Positions 1-5,783 of a DNA stretch of 5,783 nucleotides are shown piece by piece; position 1 is the stretch's first letter; the number at the start of each line of letters is the position of its first letter. The DNA is from a bacterium HR27 (GTDB lineage Bacteria > Chloroflexota > Chloroflexia > Thermomicrobiales > Thermomicrobiaceae): positions 1 to 5,783 of the forward strand of contig BEID01000110.1 in assembly GCA_002898975.1 (NCBI GenBank), written 5' to 3'. The translations under genes were made by a program, and so were the position numbers. The notes below the pieces were generated by a model that saw only the letters and a program-made list of their open reading frames with translations, made no database searches and had not been told where the DNA came from.

Positions 1-2235
1 CGCGCGCCGAGCGACCAGTCGCGAGGCCAGATTCAAGGTAGCCAGTTCGGGGAACGGCGTTGCTGTCGTGAAGTACGCGACGAAATCTGGGTGCCCCTTC
101 ACGAGTTCTTCATAGGCTGCTTGCGAAACCGCGGCGAGTCGCTCCATCGTGCTGAGCCATTCCGCAGAAACGACTGGCTCAGGTTCACCCAGCACGGACT
201 GCAAGAGCGCATGCACCATCTGCTCCCAGTGGCGAAGACCGATCGCCGGATCGCTGTAGCGAGCGAAAATGACCTCGCCCTGTTCCGTCACCTTGAGCAC
301 CGGTGTTCGCGCGTCCATAGGACGCGAACGGATCGCTCGCCCCATGGGTCCGCCACCCCGGCCGATCGCACCTCCCCGCCCGTGGAAAATCCGCAGTGTG
401 ACACCGTATCGCCTCGCCGCTTCCACCAGCTGCTGCTGCGCCCGGTAAATACGCCAGTTCGACGAGACGTACCCGCCATCCTTGTTGCTGTCGGAGTAAC
501 CGACCATCACCTCCTGCAGATCGCCACGCGAGGCGACGACCGCACGATAGAACGGTAGCGAGAGCAAACGGTCGAGAATCGCCCCACAGCAGTCGAGCTC
601 AGCGATCTGCTCGAATAGGGGAACGACATCGATTCGACTCCACGCACCGGTTTCACCGCAGCCGACCAGTCCCGCCTCCCGCGCGAGGAGCAGCGTACCC
701 AGCACGTCAGCGGTTTCGGACGTCATCGACACGATCACCGTATGGCAGGCACGCTCCCCGTTGAACCGCTGGATCCGGGCGACAGCTTCGAAGGTCTCCA
801 GCACCTCGCGCGTTTCCGGAGAGAGCGCACCGCGCGGAAAGCCGAACGGCTTGCCGATGAGTCGCTGCAGGAGCAGCGTCTCCCGCTCGTCGGGACTGCG
901 CTCCAGGAAATTCGCGACGCCGTCCAGCGCGAACAGTTCAGCGAGCGCTTCGCGATGTCGTGCTGCATCCTGCCGGATCTCCAGCTCTGCCAAATGGAAG
1001 CCGAAAACCTGGACGCGTGCGATCAGATCAGCCACACGGCCTCTGGCGATCCGCCGTCCGTTCCCAGCCTCCAGCGAGTCGGCGAGCAACGTGAGGTGCC
1101 CCAGGAACTCCTCCACCGTGAAGTACCCGCCGAACTCACCGGTCTCGGTTCGACGAAGGCGTTCCTCGATCAGCCCGAGGAAGCGCCGGTATGGTTCGTC
1201 CGCCCAGGCTCGCACTGGCGCGAGTCCCAGGCGCTCGCGCTCACGATCCAGCGTTTCCAGCAAGACCTGACTCGGAGGACGCAGACGTGCCGAGATACTC
1301 AGGGCACGCCGCAGTTCCACTACCTCGTCACGGTAGCGCCGCACGATCGCCTCGCGGAGAAGGCGCGCGGTCGCCTCGGTCACGGCTGCGGTGACGCTGG
1401 GATTGCCATCCCGATCCCCGCCGACCCAAGTCCCCACCCGCACGGGTAGCGGCCACTGGCGATCGAGCAACTCGGGATACGAACGCTGGAGTGCGCGTTG
1501 CAGCGCGCGGCGGAGCAACGGGATGACATCGTAGACGGGCCCGATGAGGATCGCGATATTGCTCCGCACTTCGTCCAGGGGCGTCGGCCGAGCGACCCGC
1601 GTCTCCGCCGTCTGCCACAGTAGGGTGATGTCCTCGCGCAGGCGTTCGAGCAGCCAGTCACGCTCGCGCGGAGAAAGGCGAGCGTCGTCCAGCTGCTGGA
1701 TGGAACGCGCGAGCGCAGCCAGACGCTGAAGCACTGTCCGGCGACGCGGCTCCGAAGGATGCGCCGTGAACACAGGGAAGACGAGTATCTCGCCCAGAAC
1801 GTGCGCCACGGCGTCCGGTGGCACACCGCGATCCCGGAGAGCGAGGAGCGCGGCTTCGATCGATTCGTGGAGTGCCGGCTCGGTTCGCTCGCGCTGTCGC
1901 AACGTCCGCACGCGATGATGTTGCTCGGCGAGATTGATGAGATGGAAAAAAATCCCGAACGCCCGGACGAGTCCGAACAGATCGTCGTCCGACAGACCGG
2001 AAAACCATTCCTGCAGCTCGCGCAGCCGCTCGGTGACGCGACCGCTCGTGCGGCCAGCGATCGTCACCCGACGTGCCCGTTCGACCAGGTCGTACAGGGC
2101 GTCGCCACCCTGCTCACGGAGGACGTCACCGAGCAGGCTACCGAGCAGGTTCACTTCGTGACGGAGTCCCTCGATCGGCTCAGCCCGGAGTACCGGCCCG
2201 GCCTCACCCACCGCCGGATGCGGCTGCATCGTCAT
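1..2235 (-). CDS. ppc: Phosphoenolpyruvate carboxylase, C-terminus cut off by the window edge
   Basis: Cytosolic enzyme that carboxylates PEP with bicarbonate to oxaloacetate and phosphate, refilling the TCA cycle. My translation of the minus strand is open for 745 codons with no stop; E. coli PEPC has 883 residues, so roughly the last 150 residues lie outside. Family landmarks occur in order: TAHPSE (157-162, catalytic His159), VGTWVGGDRDGNP (267-279), EPYR (near 347), FGFHLAELEIRQ (411-422, Arg421), VGYSDSNKDGG (Lys585), FHGRGGAIGRGGGP (617-630, His618, Arg620, Arg626), KVTEQGEVIFARY, and the SR of the GSRP-like motif (Arg739) near the edge. The start is ATG 2235: an in-frame TGA lies 6 bases upstream and GAGGT precedes it by 5 bases; ATG 2229 is a second possibility. 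No plant-type N-terminal phosphorylation motif is seen. The gene is divergent from coaX. Function is very secure; allosteric sites in the missing C-terminus cannot be judged. Confidence 0.97.
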   Translation of the reverse strand, partial: MTMQPHPAVGEAGPVLRAEPIEGLRHEVNLLGSLLGDVLREQGGDALYDLVERARRVTIAGRTSGRVTERLRELQEWFSGLSDDDLFGLVRAFGIFFHLINLAEQHHRVRTLRQRERTEPALHESIEAALLALRDRGVPPDAVAHVLGEILVFPVFTAHPSEPRRRTVLQRLAALARSIQQLDDARLSPRERDWLLERLREDITLLWQTAETRVARPTPLDEVRSNIAILIGPVYDVIPLLRRALQRALQRSYPELLDRQWPLPVRVGTWVGGDRDGNPSVTAAVTEATARLLREAIVRRYRDEVVELRRALSISARLRPPSQVLLETLDRERERLGLAPVRAWADEPYRRFLGLIEERLRRTETGEFGGYFTVEEFLGHLTLLADSLEAGNGRRIARGRVADLIARVQVFGFHLAELEIRQDAARHREALAELFALDGVANFLERSPDERETLLLQRLIGKPFGFPRGALSPETREVLETFEAVARIQRFNGERACHTVIVSMTSETADVLGTLLLAREAGLVGCGETGAWSRIDVVPLFEQIAELDCCGAILDRLLSLPFYRAVVASRGDLQEVMVGYSDSNKDGGYVSSNWRIYRAQQQLVEAARRYGVTLRIFHGRGGAIGRGGGPMGRAIRSRPMDARTPVLKVTEQGEVIFARYSDPAIGLRHWEQMVHALLQSVLGEPEPVVSAEWLSTMERLAAVSQAAYEELVKGHPDFVAYFTTATPFPELATLNLASRLVARRA

Positions 2236-2240
2236 CGATC

Positions 2241-2245
2241 ACCTC
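2241..2245 (-). promoter_or_regulatory. Ribosome binding site of ppc
   Basis: On the minus strand GAGGT (within GCGAGGTGATCG) stands 5 bases before ATG 2235 and 11 before the in-frame ATG 2229. The spacing favours 2235. The TGA stop in the same frame just upstream excludes any longer start. Confidence 0.7.
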
Positions 2246-2355
2246 GCTCTCCATCGAGCACCGCGCCCCGTTGCGCGTTCGCCTGCGTTGCCCCAGACTT
2301 GCACGAGGACGGCTGGAATCGAGGACGTCCACTCGCCAAACCACTCGTGCCAAGC

Positions 2356-2363
2356 AGAAAGGG
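2356..2363 (+). promoter_or_regulatory. Ribosome binding site of coaX
   Basis: AGAAAGGG ends 8 bases before GTG 2372. This purine tract in otherwise mixed GC-rich sequence supports the GTG start over the in-frame ATG at 2288. Confidence 0.6.
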
Positions 2364-2371
2364 TACGCGCG

Positions 2372-3169
2372 GTGCTACTGACTGTCGATATCGGCAATAC
2401 CAATGTCGTTCTCGGCTTGTTCGATGGTTCTGCGCTGCGCACCCGCTGGCGCCTCACCACTGCACGCGACCGGATGCCGGACGAGTGGTGGGTGCAGCTC
2501 GTCACGCTGAGCGAGAGCGAGGGCTTCCGTATCCACGCTGTACGGTCCGTTGCCATAGCCAGTGTCGTGCCCTCCCTGACGACTGCCTTCACGGAATTGG
2601 CACGGCAGCGGCTCGGAATCGAGCCCTTCGTGGTCAACGGCGCACAGGATGTGGGACTCCTGCTGGACGTTGATCATCCTGCTGAAGTCGGGGCCGACCG
2701 GATCTGTAACGCCATCGCCGCGGTCGAACGCTACGGTGCTCCTGTCATCGTCGTCGACTTCGGCACGGGCACCACGTTCGACGTCGTCGATGCGCGTGGT
2801 GCGTACATCGGTGGGGCCATCGCCCCTGGTCTCATGGTCGCGTTCGATGCTCTCACGCAGCGAGCCGCCCGGCTTTTTACCGTGGCACTGGAGCCACCGC
2901 GGCGGACCATCGGCCGCAACACCCGGGAGAGCCTGCAAGCTGGTACCGTCCTCGGCTACGCTGAGCTCGTCCGCGGCTTGATCCGCCGCATCCGCGAGGA
3001 ACTCGGTCACGAGGCACCGGTCATCGCGACCGGCGGCCTCGCCACGCTCGTCGCCCCGCTGGTGCCGGAGTTCTCGACGATCGAACCCGACCTGACGCTG
3101 CATGGACTCCGCGCAGCGTACGAACGGATCAGCCAGCGCACCACTCGTGATGCATCGACTCACCGGTAA
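2372..3169 (+). CDS. coaX: Type III pantothenate kinase
   Basis: Catalyses ATP-dependent phosphorylation of pantothenate to 4'-phosphopantothenate, the first step of coenzyme A synthesis. The product is 265 residues, close to the 250-270 usual for CoaX. Motifs of the ASKHA-fold type III family are all present: the phosphate-binding DIGNTN loop at residues 6-11 (Asp6), GADR at 107-110 (Asp109, position of the catalytic base), VDFGTGTTFD at 128-137 (Asp129), GGAIAPGL at 147-154, the NTRESLQAG stretch at 183-191, and ATGGLA at 219-224. The GTG start at 2372 is chosen because it puts DIGNTN at residue 6, as in the family, and follows an RBS; starting at the upstream in-frame ATG 2288 would add 28 unrelated residues. 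Members of this type are known to need a monovalent cation and to resist feedback by CoA. It is divergent from ppc, and its 3' end overlaps the convergent peptidase gene. Confidence 0.96.
   Translation: MLLTVDIGNTNVVLGLFDGSALRTRWRLTTARDRMPDEWWVQLVTLSESEGFRIHAVRSVAIASVVPSLTTAFTELARQRLGIEPFVVNGAQDVGLLLDVDHPAEVGADRICNAIAAVERYGAPVIVVDFGTGTTFDVVDARGAYIGGAIAPGLMVAFDALTQRAARLFTVALEPPRRTIGRNTRESLQAGTVLGYAELVRGLIRRIREELGHEAPVIATGGLATLVAPLVPEFSTIEPDLTLHGLRAAYERISQRTTRDASTHR
3160..3169. other. Tail-to-tail overlap of coaX and the M42 peptidase gene
   Basis: The coaX stop TAA is at 3167-3169 and the minus-strand TGA of the peptidase is at 3162-3160, so the two coding regions share 10 bp. No intergenic space is left for a conventional bidirectional terminator, and I see no hairpin with a T tract at the junction. 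Each transcript must therefore end inside the other gene, or be limited by Rho or by colliding polymerases. Confidence 0.9.
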
Positions 3170-4284
3170 CCAGCCAAAAAGTCGAACTCGACCGTCTCGT
3201 CGAAAGCACGTACCGCTGCGTCCAGGAGTTCCAGTGTCGCCACCACGTCGTCGAGATCGAGCGTCTCGACCGGGCTGTGTGCGTAGCGACGCGGGATGTT
3301 GATGACCATCGAGGGAATACCTCCTCGCTGCAGGTGGACAGCTGCCACATCCGACGTACTGCGTGGGAACAGCGCACGCTGGACGCGAATGCCATGCTCG
3401 GCAGCGACACGCAGGAGAAATGCGCACATGCCTGGGTGGGCCAAATGTCCCCGCACACCCCCCATGCCGCTCGCCAGGGCGAGCACCGGACCACCACCGA
3501 TGCGGATCCCGAGATCACGCACCAGATCGGTGTCCGGTGTCCCGCCAGCCGGCACCGTATCGACGACGATCGCAGCATCCGGCGCGAGCCGGTAGGCAGC
3601 CATCTGGGCACCGCGTAGGCCCACTTCTTCTTGCACGGTGATCACGAGAACCAGCTGGCACCCCAGCTCCACGTCGCGCAACCGCTCCGCCAACGCAACC
3701 AGCAACGCACACGAGACGCGATTGTCCAACGCCTTTCCGCTGATCCGCCGCGGGTTGGCGAGGCGCTCTACCGGCTCGTCGTACGCGACCGGATCTCCCA
3801 CCTGAATCCCCAACGCGAGCACGTCCTCAGCCGAATCGAAGCCCAGATCGACGTACAGATCCCGCACCGGCGGGACACTCCGCTGCTCCTCAGCCGTCAT
3901 CAGATGCCCGGGACGGACCCCGATCACACCACGGTAGCCACGAACGCGCACGTGACGGCCGGGCAACTGGCTATCGATGACACCTCCAACCTTCTCGATG
4001 CGGAGAAAACCGTTCGGCTCGATGCCTTTCACGAGCAACCCGATTTCGTCGGAATGCGCCGTCACCATCAGCACCGGCCGTTCCACATCGGACGGCAACC
4101 AGGCGAACACGTTGCCGAAGGAATCGACTTCGACACGTCGCACGAGCGGCCGCAGCAGCTCGACGAGCCGCGCGACCACCGGCTGTTCGTGGCCTGCAAC
4201 ACCATCGAGAGCGGCGAGCTCGTGGGTCAGTCCGAAGAGCCGCTCGGCGAGCATTTCGCGCGGAGAGGCTGATGCACTGGACAT
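3160..4284 (-). CDS. M42 family metallopeptidase (TET-type aminopeptidase)
   Basis: Predicted cytosolic di-metal aminopeptidase of the M42 family, whose members form tetrahedral 12-subunit particles that trim peptides released by proteolysis. Length is 374 residues against about 340-370 for the family. All expected metal and catalytic residues are visible: AHSDEIG (His77, Asp79), KALDNR (Asp187, bridging ligand), VQEEVG (Glu219 catalytic, Glu220 ligand), VVDTVPAGGTPDTD (Asp242 ligand) and RRYAHSPVE (His336 ligand). The region between residues 81 and 176 fits the inserted dimerisation/PDZ-like domain of the family. No signal peptide is seen. ATG 4284 is chosen because AGGAGG lies just upstream; an in-frame ATG at 4314 would add ten residues without a comparable RBS. 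Some homologues are misnamed endoglucanase or cellulase M; nothing here suggests glycan hydrolysis. Side-chain preference cannot be read from the sequence. It is convergent with coaX and divergent from the EF-G-like gene. Confidence 0.94.
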   Translation of the reverse strand: MSSASASPREMLAERLFGLTHELAALDGVAGHEQPVVARLVELLRPLVRRVEVDSFGNVFAWLPSDVERPVLMVTAHSDEIGLLVKGIEPNGFLRIEKVGGVIDSQLPGRHVRVRGYRGVIGVRPGHLMTAEEQRSVPPVRDLYVDLGFDSAEDVLALGIQVGDPVAYDEPVERLANPRRISGKALDNRVSCALLVALAERLRDVELGCQLVLVITVQEEVGLRGAQMAAYRLAPDAAIVVDTVPAGGTPDTDLVRDLGIRIGGGPVLALASGMGGVRGHLAHPGMCAFLLRVAAEHGIRVQRALFPRSTSDVAAVHLQRGGIPSMVINIPRRYAHSPVETLDLDDVVATLELLDAAVRAFDETVEFDFLAGYR

Positions 4285-4288
4285 CGGG

Positions 4289-4294
4289 CCTCCT
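4289..4294 (-). promoter_or_regulatory. Ribosome binding site of the M42 peptidase gene
   Basis: The minus strand reads GAGGAGGCCCG before ATG 4284, a consensus AGGAGG with a short 4-base spacer. This decides for the 4284 start over ATG 4314. Confidence 0.75.
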
Positions 4295-4325
4295 CTGTCG
4301 TCCAGTATGCGCACACCGCGTGAGT

Positions 4326-4347
4326 CGTTATACTATCAACTGCAGTT
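4326..4347. promoter_or_regulatory. AT-rich promoter-like patch with a 10-bp palindrome
   Basis: The only clearly AT-rich short stretch in the spacer. On the plus strand TATACT (4329-4334) resembles a -10 box for the EF-G-like gene and would give a leader of about 110 bases; on the minus strand TATAAC (4332-4327) could serve the peptidase gene with a leader of about 35 bases. Neither has a good -35 at the usual distance. Directly adjacent, AACTGCAGTT (4338-4347) is a perfect inverted repeat that could be an operator half-pair. This is suggestive only. Confidence 0.3.
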
Positions 4348-4385
4348 CCCGAGAGCTGAGGTGCAGGATGCGCCGTACTCGCGCC

Positions 4386-4438
4386 AGCCCAGACTCGAGC
4401 GGCCGGTTTCCTCTCCGGACTCGTCTTCGGGTCTGGCT
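4386..4438 (+). promoter_or_regulatory. Potential hairpin in the leader of the EF-G-like gene
   Basis: Three nested complementary segments can stack into one extended stem: AGCC(C)AGAC (4386-4394) with GTCTGGCT (4431-4438), CGAG (4396-4399) with CTCG (4420-4423), and CCGG (4403-4406) with CCGG (4415-4418), closing an 8-base loop TTTCCTCT. Small asymmetric internal loops separate them. The stem ends 4 bases before the Shine-Dalgarno. It lacks a T tract, so it is not a typical intrinsic terminator. It does not match a riboswitch or ribosomal-protein leader I recognise, and GC-rich DNA forms such pairings by chance. Confidence 0.35.
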
Positions 4439-4442
4439 AGTG

Positions 4443-4449
4443 AGGAGGG
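4443..4449 (+). promoter_or_regulatory. Ribosome binding site of the EF-G-like gene
   Basis: AGGAGGG ends 4 bases before GTG 4454. It is a full consensus Shine-Dalgarno and fixes the GTG start, which also places the P-loop near residue 20 as expected for EF-G. Confidence 0.8.
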
Positions 4450-4453
4450 TACC

Positions 4454-5783
4454 GTGAAGCAGTACGCCCCGGAACGGATCCGCAATGTCGGCCTCTTTTC
4501 CCATGGCGGTGCTGGCAAGACATCGTTGACAGAGGCCTTCCTGTTTGCCACCGGCGCGATTTCGCGTCTCGGTCGCGTCGAGGACGGAACGACCGTATCC
4601 GACTGGGACCCCGACGAACACAAGCGCCGCATCTCGATACTGCTCAGCATCGTGCCGATCGAATGGCGCGACCACAAAATCAACCTCCTCGATACCCCTG
4701 GCTATTTCGACTTCACCGCAGAAGTCCGTAGCGCACTGCGCGTGGTCGATGCTGCGCTCATCTTGATGGACGCGACGGTCGGCGTCGAGGTCGGAACCGA
4801 GCAGGTCTGGGAATTGGCTGAGGCACGTGGCCTCCCTCGTGCTCTCGTCATCAACAAGATGGATCGCGAGAATGCCAGCTTCGCGGGAGCTCTCGCGAGC
4901 GCTCGCAGCGTCTTCGGAAACCGCATCGTCCCGATGCAGCTACCGATCGGGCAGGAGAAGGCGTTCCGCGGCTTCGTCGATGTCCTCAGCGGGCGCGCTT
5001 TCCTCTACGCCGACAACGGTGCGCTGGAACCGACGACTGTCCCTGACGAACTCGTCAGCATGCTCGACGAGTTTCGCACCCAACTCGTCGAGGCGGCGTG
5101 CGAGAGCGACGAGGACTTGACACTTCGCTACCTGGAGGGTGATGAGATCAGCGATGACGAACTTCGCGCCGGTCTGCGTGCCGCCATCGCCAGCGGCAGC
5201 ATCGTGCCGGTCTTCGTCACCGCGGCGACGTCTCTCAAAGGAGTGTTGCCGCTCCTCGATGCGATCGTGGATTTCTTCCCAATGCCTGGTCCGACCCGAG
5301 CATGGCGCCCCGATGGCTCAGAGGTGGAACTCGCTCCCGATCCGAACGGCCCGCTCGCAGCTGTCGTCTTCAAGACTATTGCCGACCCCTTCGTCGGGAA
5401 ACTGTCCTACTTCCGCGTCTACTCCGGCACCTTGCGCACCGATTCGCACGCCGCTGTCCCGCAACGCGGCGAGACCGAGCGCATCGGGCAACTCTTCGTC
5501 GTCCGCGGCAAGGAACAGACGCCAGTCGGTCAGCTCGGCCCGGGGGACATCGGGGCTGTCGCGAAACTCCAGGTTGCTCGGACAGGTGATACCCTGACCG
5601 ATCCGAACCGTCCACTCACACTCGCTGGTATCGAGTTCCCGGAGCCAGTTTTCACGGTCGCAGTGAGTCCACGGACCAAGACCGACCTGGACAAGATGGG
5701 GATTGCTCTGCAACGCCTCCTCGAAGAAGATCCGACGCTCCGTATCGGCCGTGAGAACCAAACCGGTGAGACGCTCCTCTCCG
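4454..5783 (+). CDS. Elongation factor G-like GTPase (EF-G-2/FusA2 type), C-terminus cut off by the window edge
   Basis: Translation-factor GTPase paralogous to EF-G, probably ribosome-associated; its exact role is not known. The window holds 443 residues of an expected 650-700: the G domain (about 1-275), domain II (about 285-385, with the FKTIADPFVGKLSYFRVYSG stretch) and the beginning of domain III (from about 393). Nucleotide motifs are SHGGAGKT (16-23, P-loop), KRRISI (57-62, in place of the usual RGITI of switch I), DTPGYFDF (80-87, G3), NKMD (134-137, G4) and a weak G5 at TAATSLKG (256-263). Tyr84 replaces the catalytic His of DTPGH found in canonical EF-G. The GTG start follows a strong RBS. 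Together with the EDGTTVSDWDPDE region (43-55) this separates it from housekeeping fusA and resembles Thermus EF-G-2 and mycobacterial FusA2; a true fusA, normally beside rpsL/rpsG/tuf, should exist elsewhere. TetM-like ribosomal protection is less likely. Confidence 0.9.
   Translation, partial: MKQYAPERIRNVGLFSHGGAGKTSLTEAFLFATGAISRLGRVEDGTTVSDWDPDEHKRRISILLSIVPIEWRDHKINLLDTPGYFDFTAEVRSALRVVDAALILMDATVGVEVGTEQVWELAEARGLPRALVINKMDRENASFAGALASARSVFGNRIVPMQLPIGQEKAFRGFVDVLSGRAFLYADNGALEPTTVPDELVSMLDEFRTQLVEAACESDEDLTLRYLEGDEISDDELRAGLRAAIASGSIVPVFVTAATSLKGVLPLLDAIVDFFPMPGPTRAWRPDGSEVELAPDPNGPLAAVVFKTIADPFVGKLSYFRVYSGTLRTDSHAAVPQRGETERIGQLFVVRGKEQTPVGQLGPGDIGAVAKLQVARTGDTLTDPNRPLTLAGIEFPEPVFTVAVSPRTKTDLDKMGIALQRLLEEDPTLRIGRENQTGETLLS

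Larger units (their letters stand above)
2236..2371. other. Divergent intergenic region between ppc and coaX
   Basis: These 136 bp must carry the promoters of both ppc (leftward) and coaX (rightward) unless transcripts start inside the genes. I found no convincing -35/-10 pair on either strand; a TTGCAC at 2299-2304 (plus strand) has no good -10 partner at 16-18 bp. The region holds an 8-bp direct repeat, CGAGGACG, at 2304-2311 and 2320-2327, and an 8-bp palindrome, GGACGTCC, at 2323-2330. Either could be chance in GC-rich DNA. The coaX frame stays open through part of this region, but the residues there do not resemble the family. Confidence 0.6.
4285..4453. other. Divergent intergenic region between the peptidase and EF-G-like genes
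   Basis: A 169-bp spacer that must supply both divergent promoters. It holds an AT-rich patch (about 4325-4340), a 10-bp palindrome (4338-4347), a potential leader hairpin (4386-4438) and the two ribosome binding sites at its ends. A small frame on the plus strand (4272-4457) crosses it but starts inside the peptidase gene and shows no protein-like features, so I do not call a gene. Confidence 0.7.

Noticed and set aside
91..1449. Long plus-strand open frames (91-558 and 742-1449) within the first 1.5 kb
   Set aside because: They lie antisense to ppc, whose minus-strand translation shows every PEP carboxylase motif. Their translations have biased composition and match no family I recognise.
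1380..1826. Minus-strand open frames with ATG starts inside the ppc region (e.g. 1380-1826, 1328-1618, 1658-2008)
   Set aside because: They are out of frame with PEPC and are rich in Arg and Ser, as expected of alternative frames in GC-rich DNA.
1946..1952. Run of seven A (T in the gene) in ppc as a possible frameshift site
   Set aside because: The frame is intact through it, giving FGIFFH near residue 95, and conserved PEPC sequence follows in the same frame.
2288..2371. N-terminal extension of coaX from ATG 2288
   Set aside because: The 28 extra residues do not resemble the family, and GTG 2372 has an RBS and places DIGNTN at the usual residue 6.
2375..3427. 350-codon minus-strand open frame antisense to coaX and crossing into the peptidase gene
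   Set aside because: It overlaps two well-supported genes, contains no recognisable motif and is a composition artefact.
3631..4272. 213-codon plus-strand open frame within the peptidase region
   Set aside because: It is antisense to the M42 peptidase, whose metal ligands are all present on the minus strand.
4386..4438. Leader hairpin read as an intrinsic terminator or a known riboswitch
   Set aside because: There is no T tract after the stem, no convergent gene ends there, and the conserved core of no riboswitch class I know is visible.
4272..4457. Small plus-strand frame of 61 codons in front of the EF-G-like gene
   Set aside because: It starts inside the divergent peptidase gene, lacks a clear RBS and has unremarkable Arg-rich content; a leader peptide cannot be supported.
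1..5783. Search for CRISPR arrays, tRNAs, insertion sequences, phage or defence genes
   Set aside because: No regularly spaced repeats, tRNA-like cloverleaf sequences, transposase motifs or terminal inverted repeats were seen; the four genes account for nearly all the sequence.

Overview
The window looks like an ordinary chromosomal stretch from a GC-rich bacterium. The protein variants, especially the EF-G-like GTPase of the Thermus EF-G-2/FusA2 type, and the thermophile-like composition would fit a member of the Thermomicrobia (Chloroflexota, e.g. relatives of Thermomicrobium or Sphaerobacter). That placement is an inference from style and needs a database search. No rRNA, tRNA, CRISPR array, insertion sequence or phage gene is visible.

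Four protein-coding genes fill nearly the whole window, in two divergent pairs that converge in the middle. From left to right: (1) phosphoenolpyruvate carboxylase (ppc), minus strand, 2235 down to base 1 and continuing off the left edge, so its C-terminus is missing; (2) a 136-bp divergent intergenic region; (3) type III pantothenate kinase (coaX), plus strand, 2372-3169; (4) an M42-family metallo-aminopeptidase, minus strand, 4284-3160, whose stop codon overlaps the end of coaX by 10 bp; (5) a 169-bp divergent intergenic region with an AT-rich promoter-like patch, a 10-bp palindrome and a leader hairpin; (6) an elongation factor G-like GTPase, plus strand, from 4454 and running off the right edge.

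The genes are housekeeping or near-housekeeping: anaplerotic carbon fixation, coenzyme A synthesis, peptide turnover and a translation-type GTPase. No two adjacent genes share a strand, so none forms an operon within the window. A loose metabolic link exists between ppc and coaX, because oxaloacetate feeds aspartate and beta-alanine into pantothenate and many bacterial PEP carboxylases are activated by acetyl-CoA, but the sequence gives no proof of co-regulation.

I see no undescribed system. The most unusual feature is the EF-G-like protein, whose G3 motif carries Tyr where translational GTPases have the catalytic His, together with degenerate G1, switch I and G5 motifs. Its leader can also fold into a hairpin ending just before the Shine-Dalgarno.
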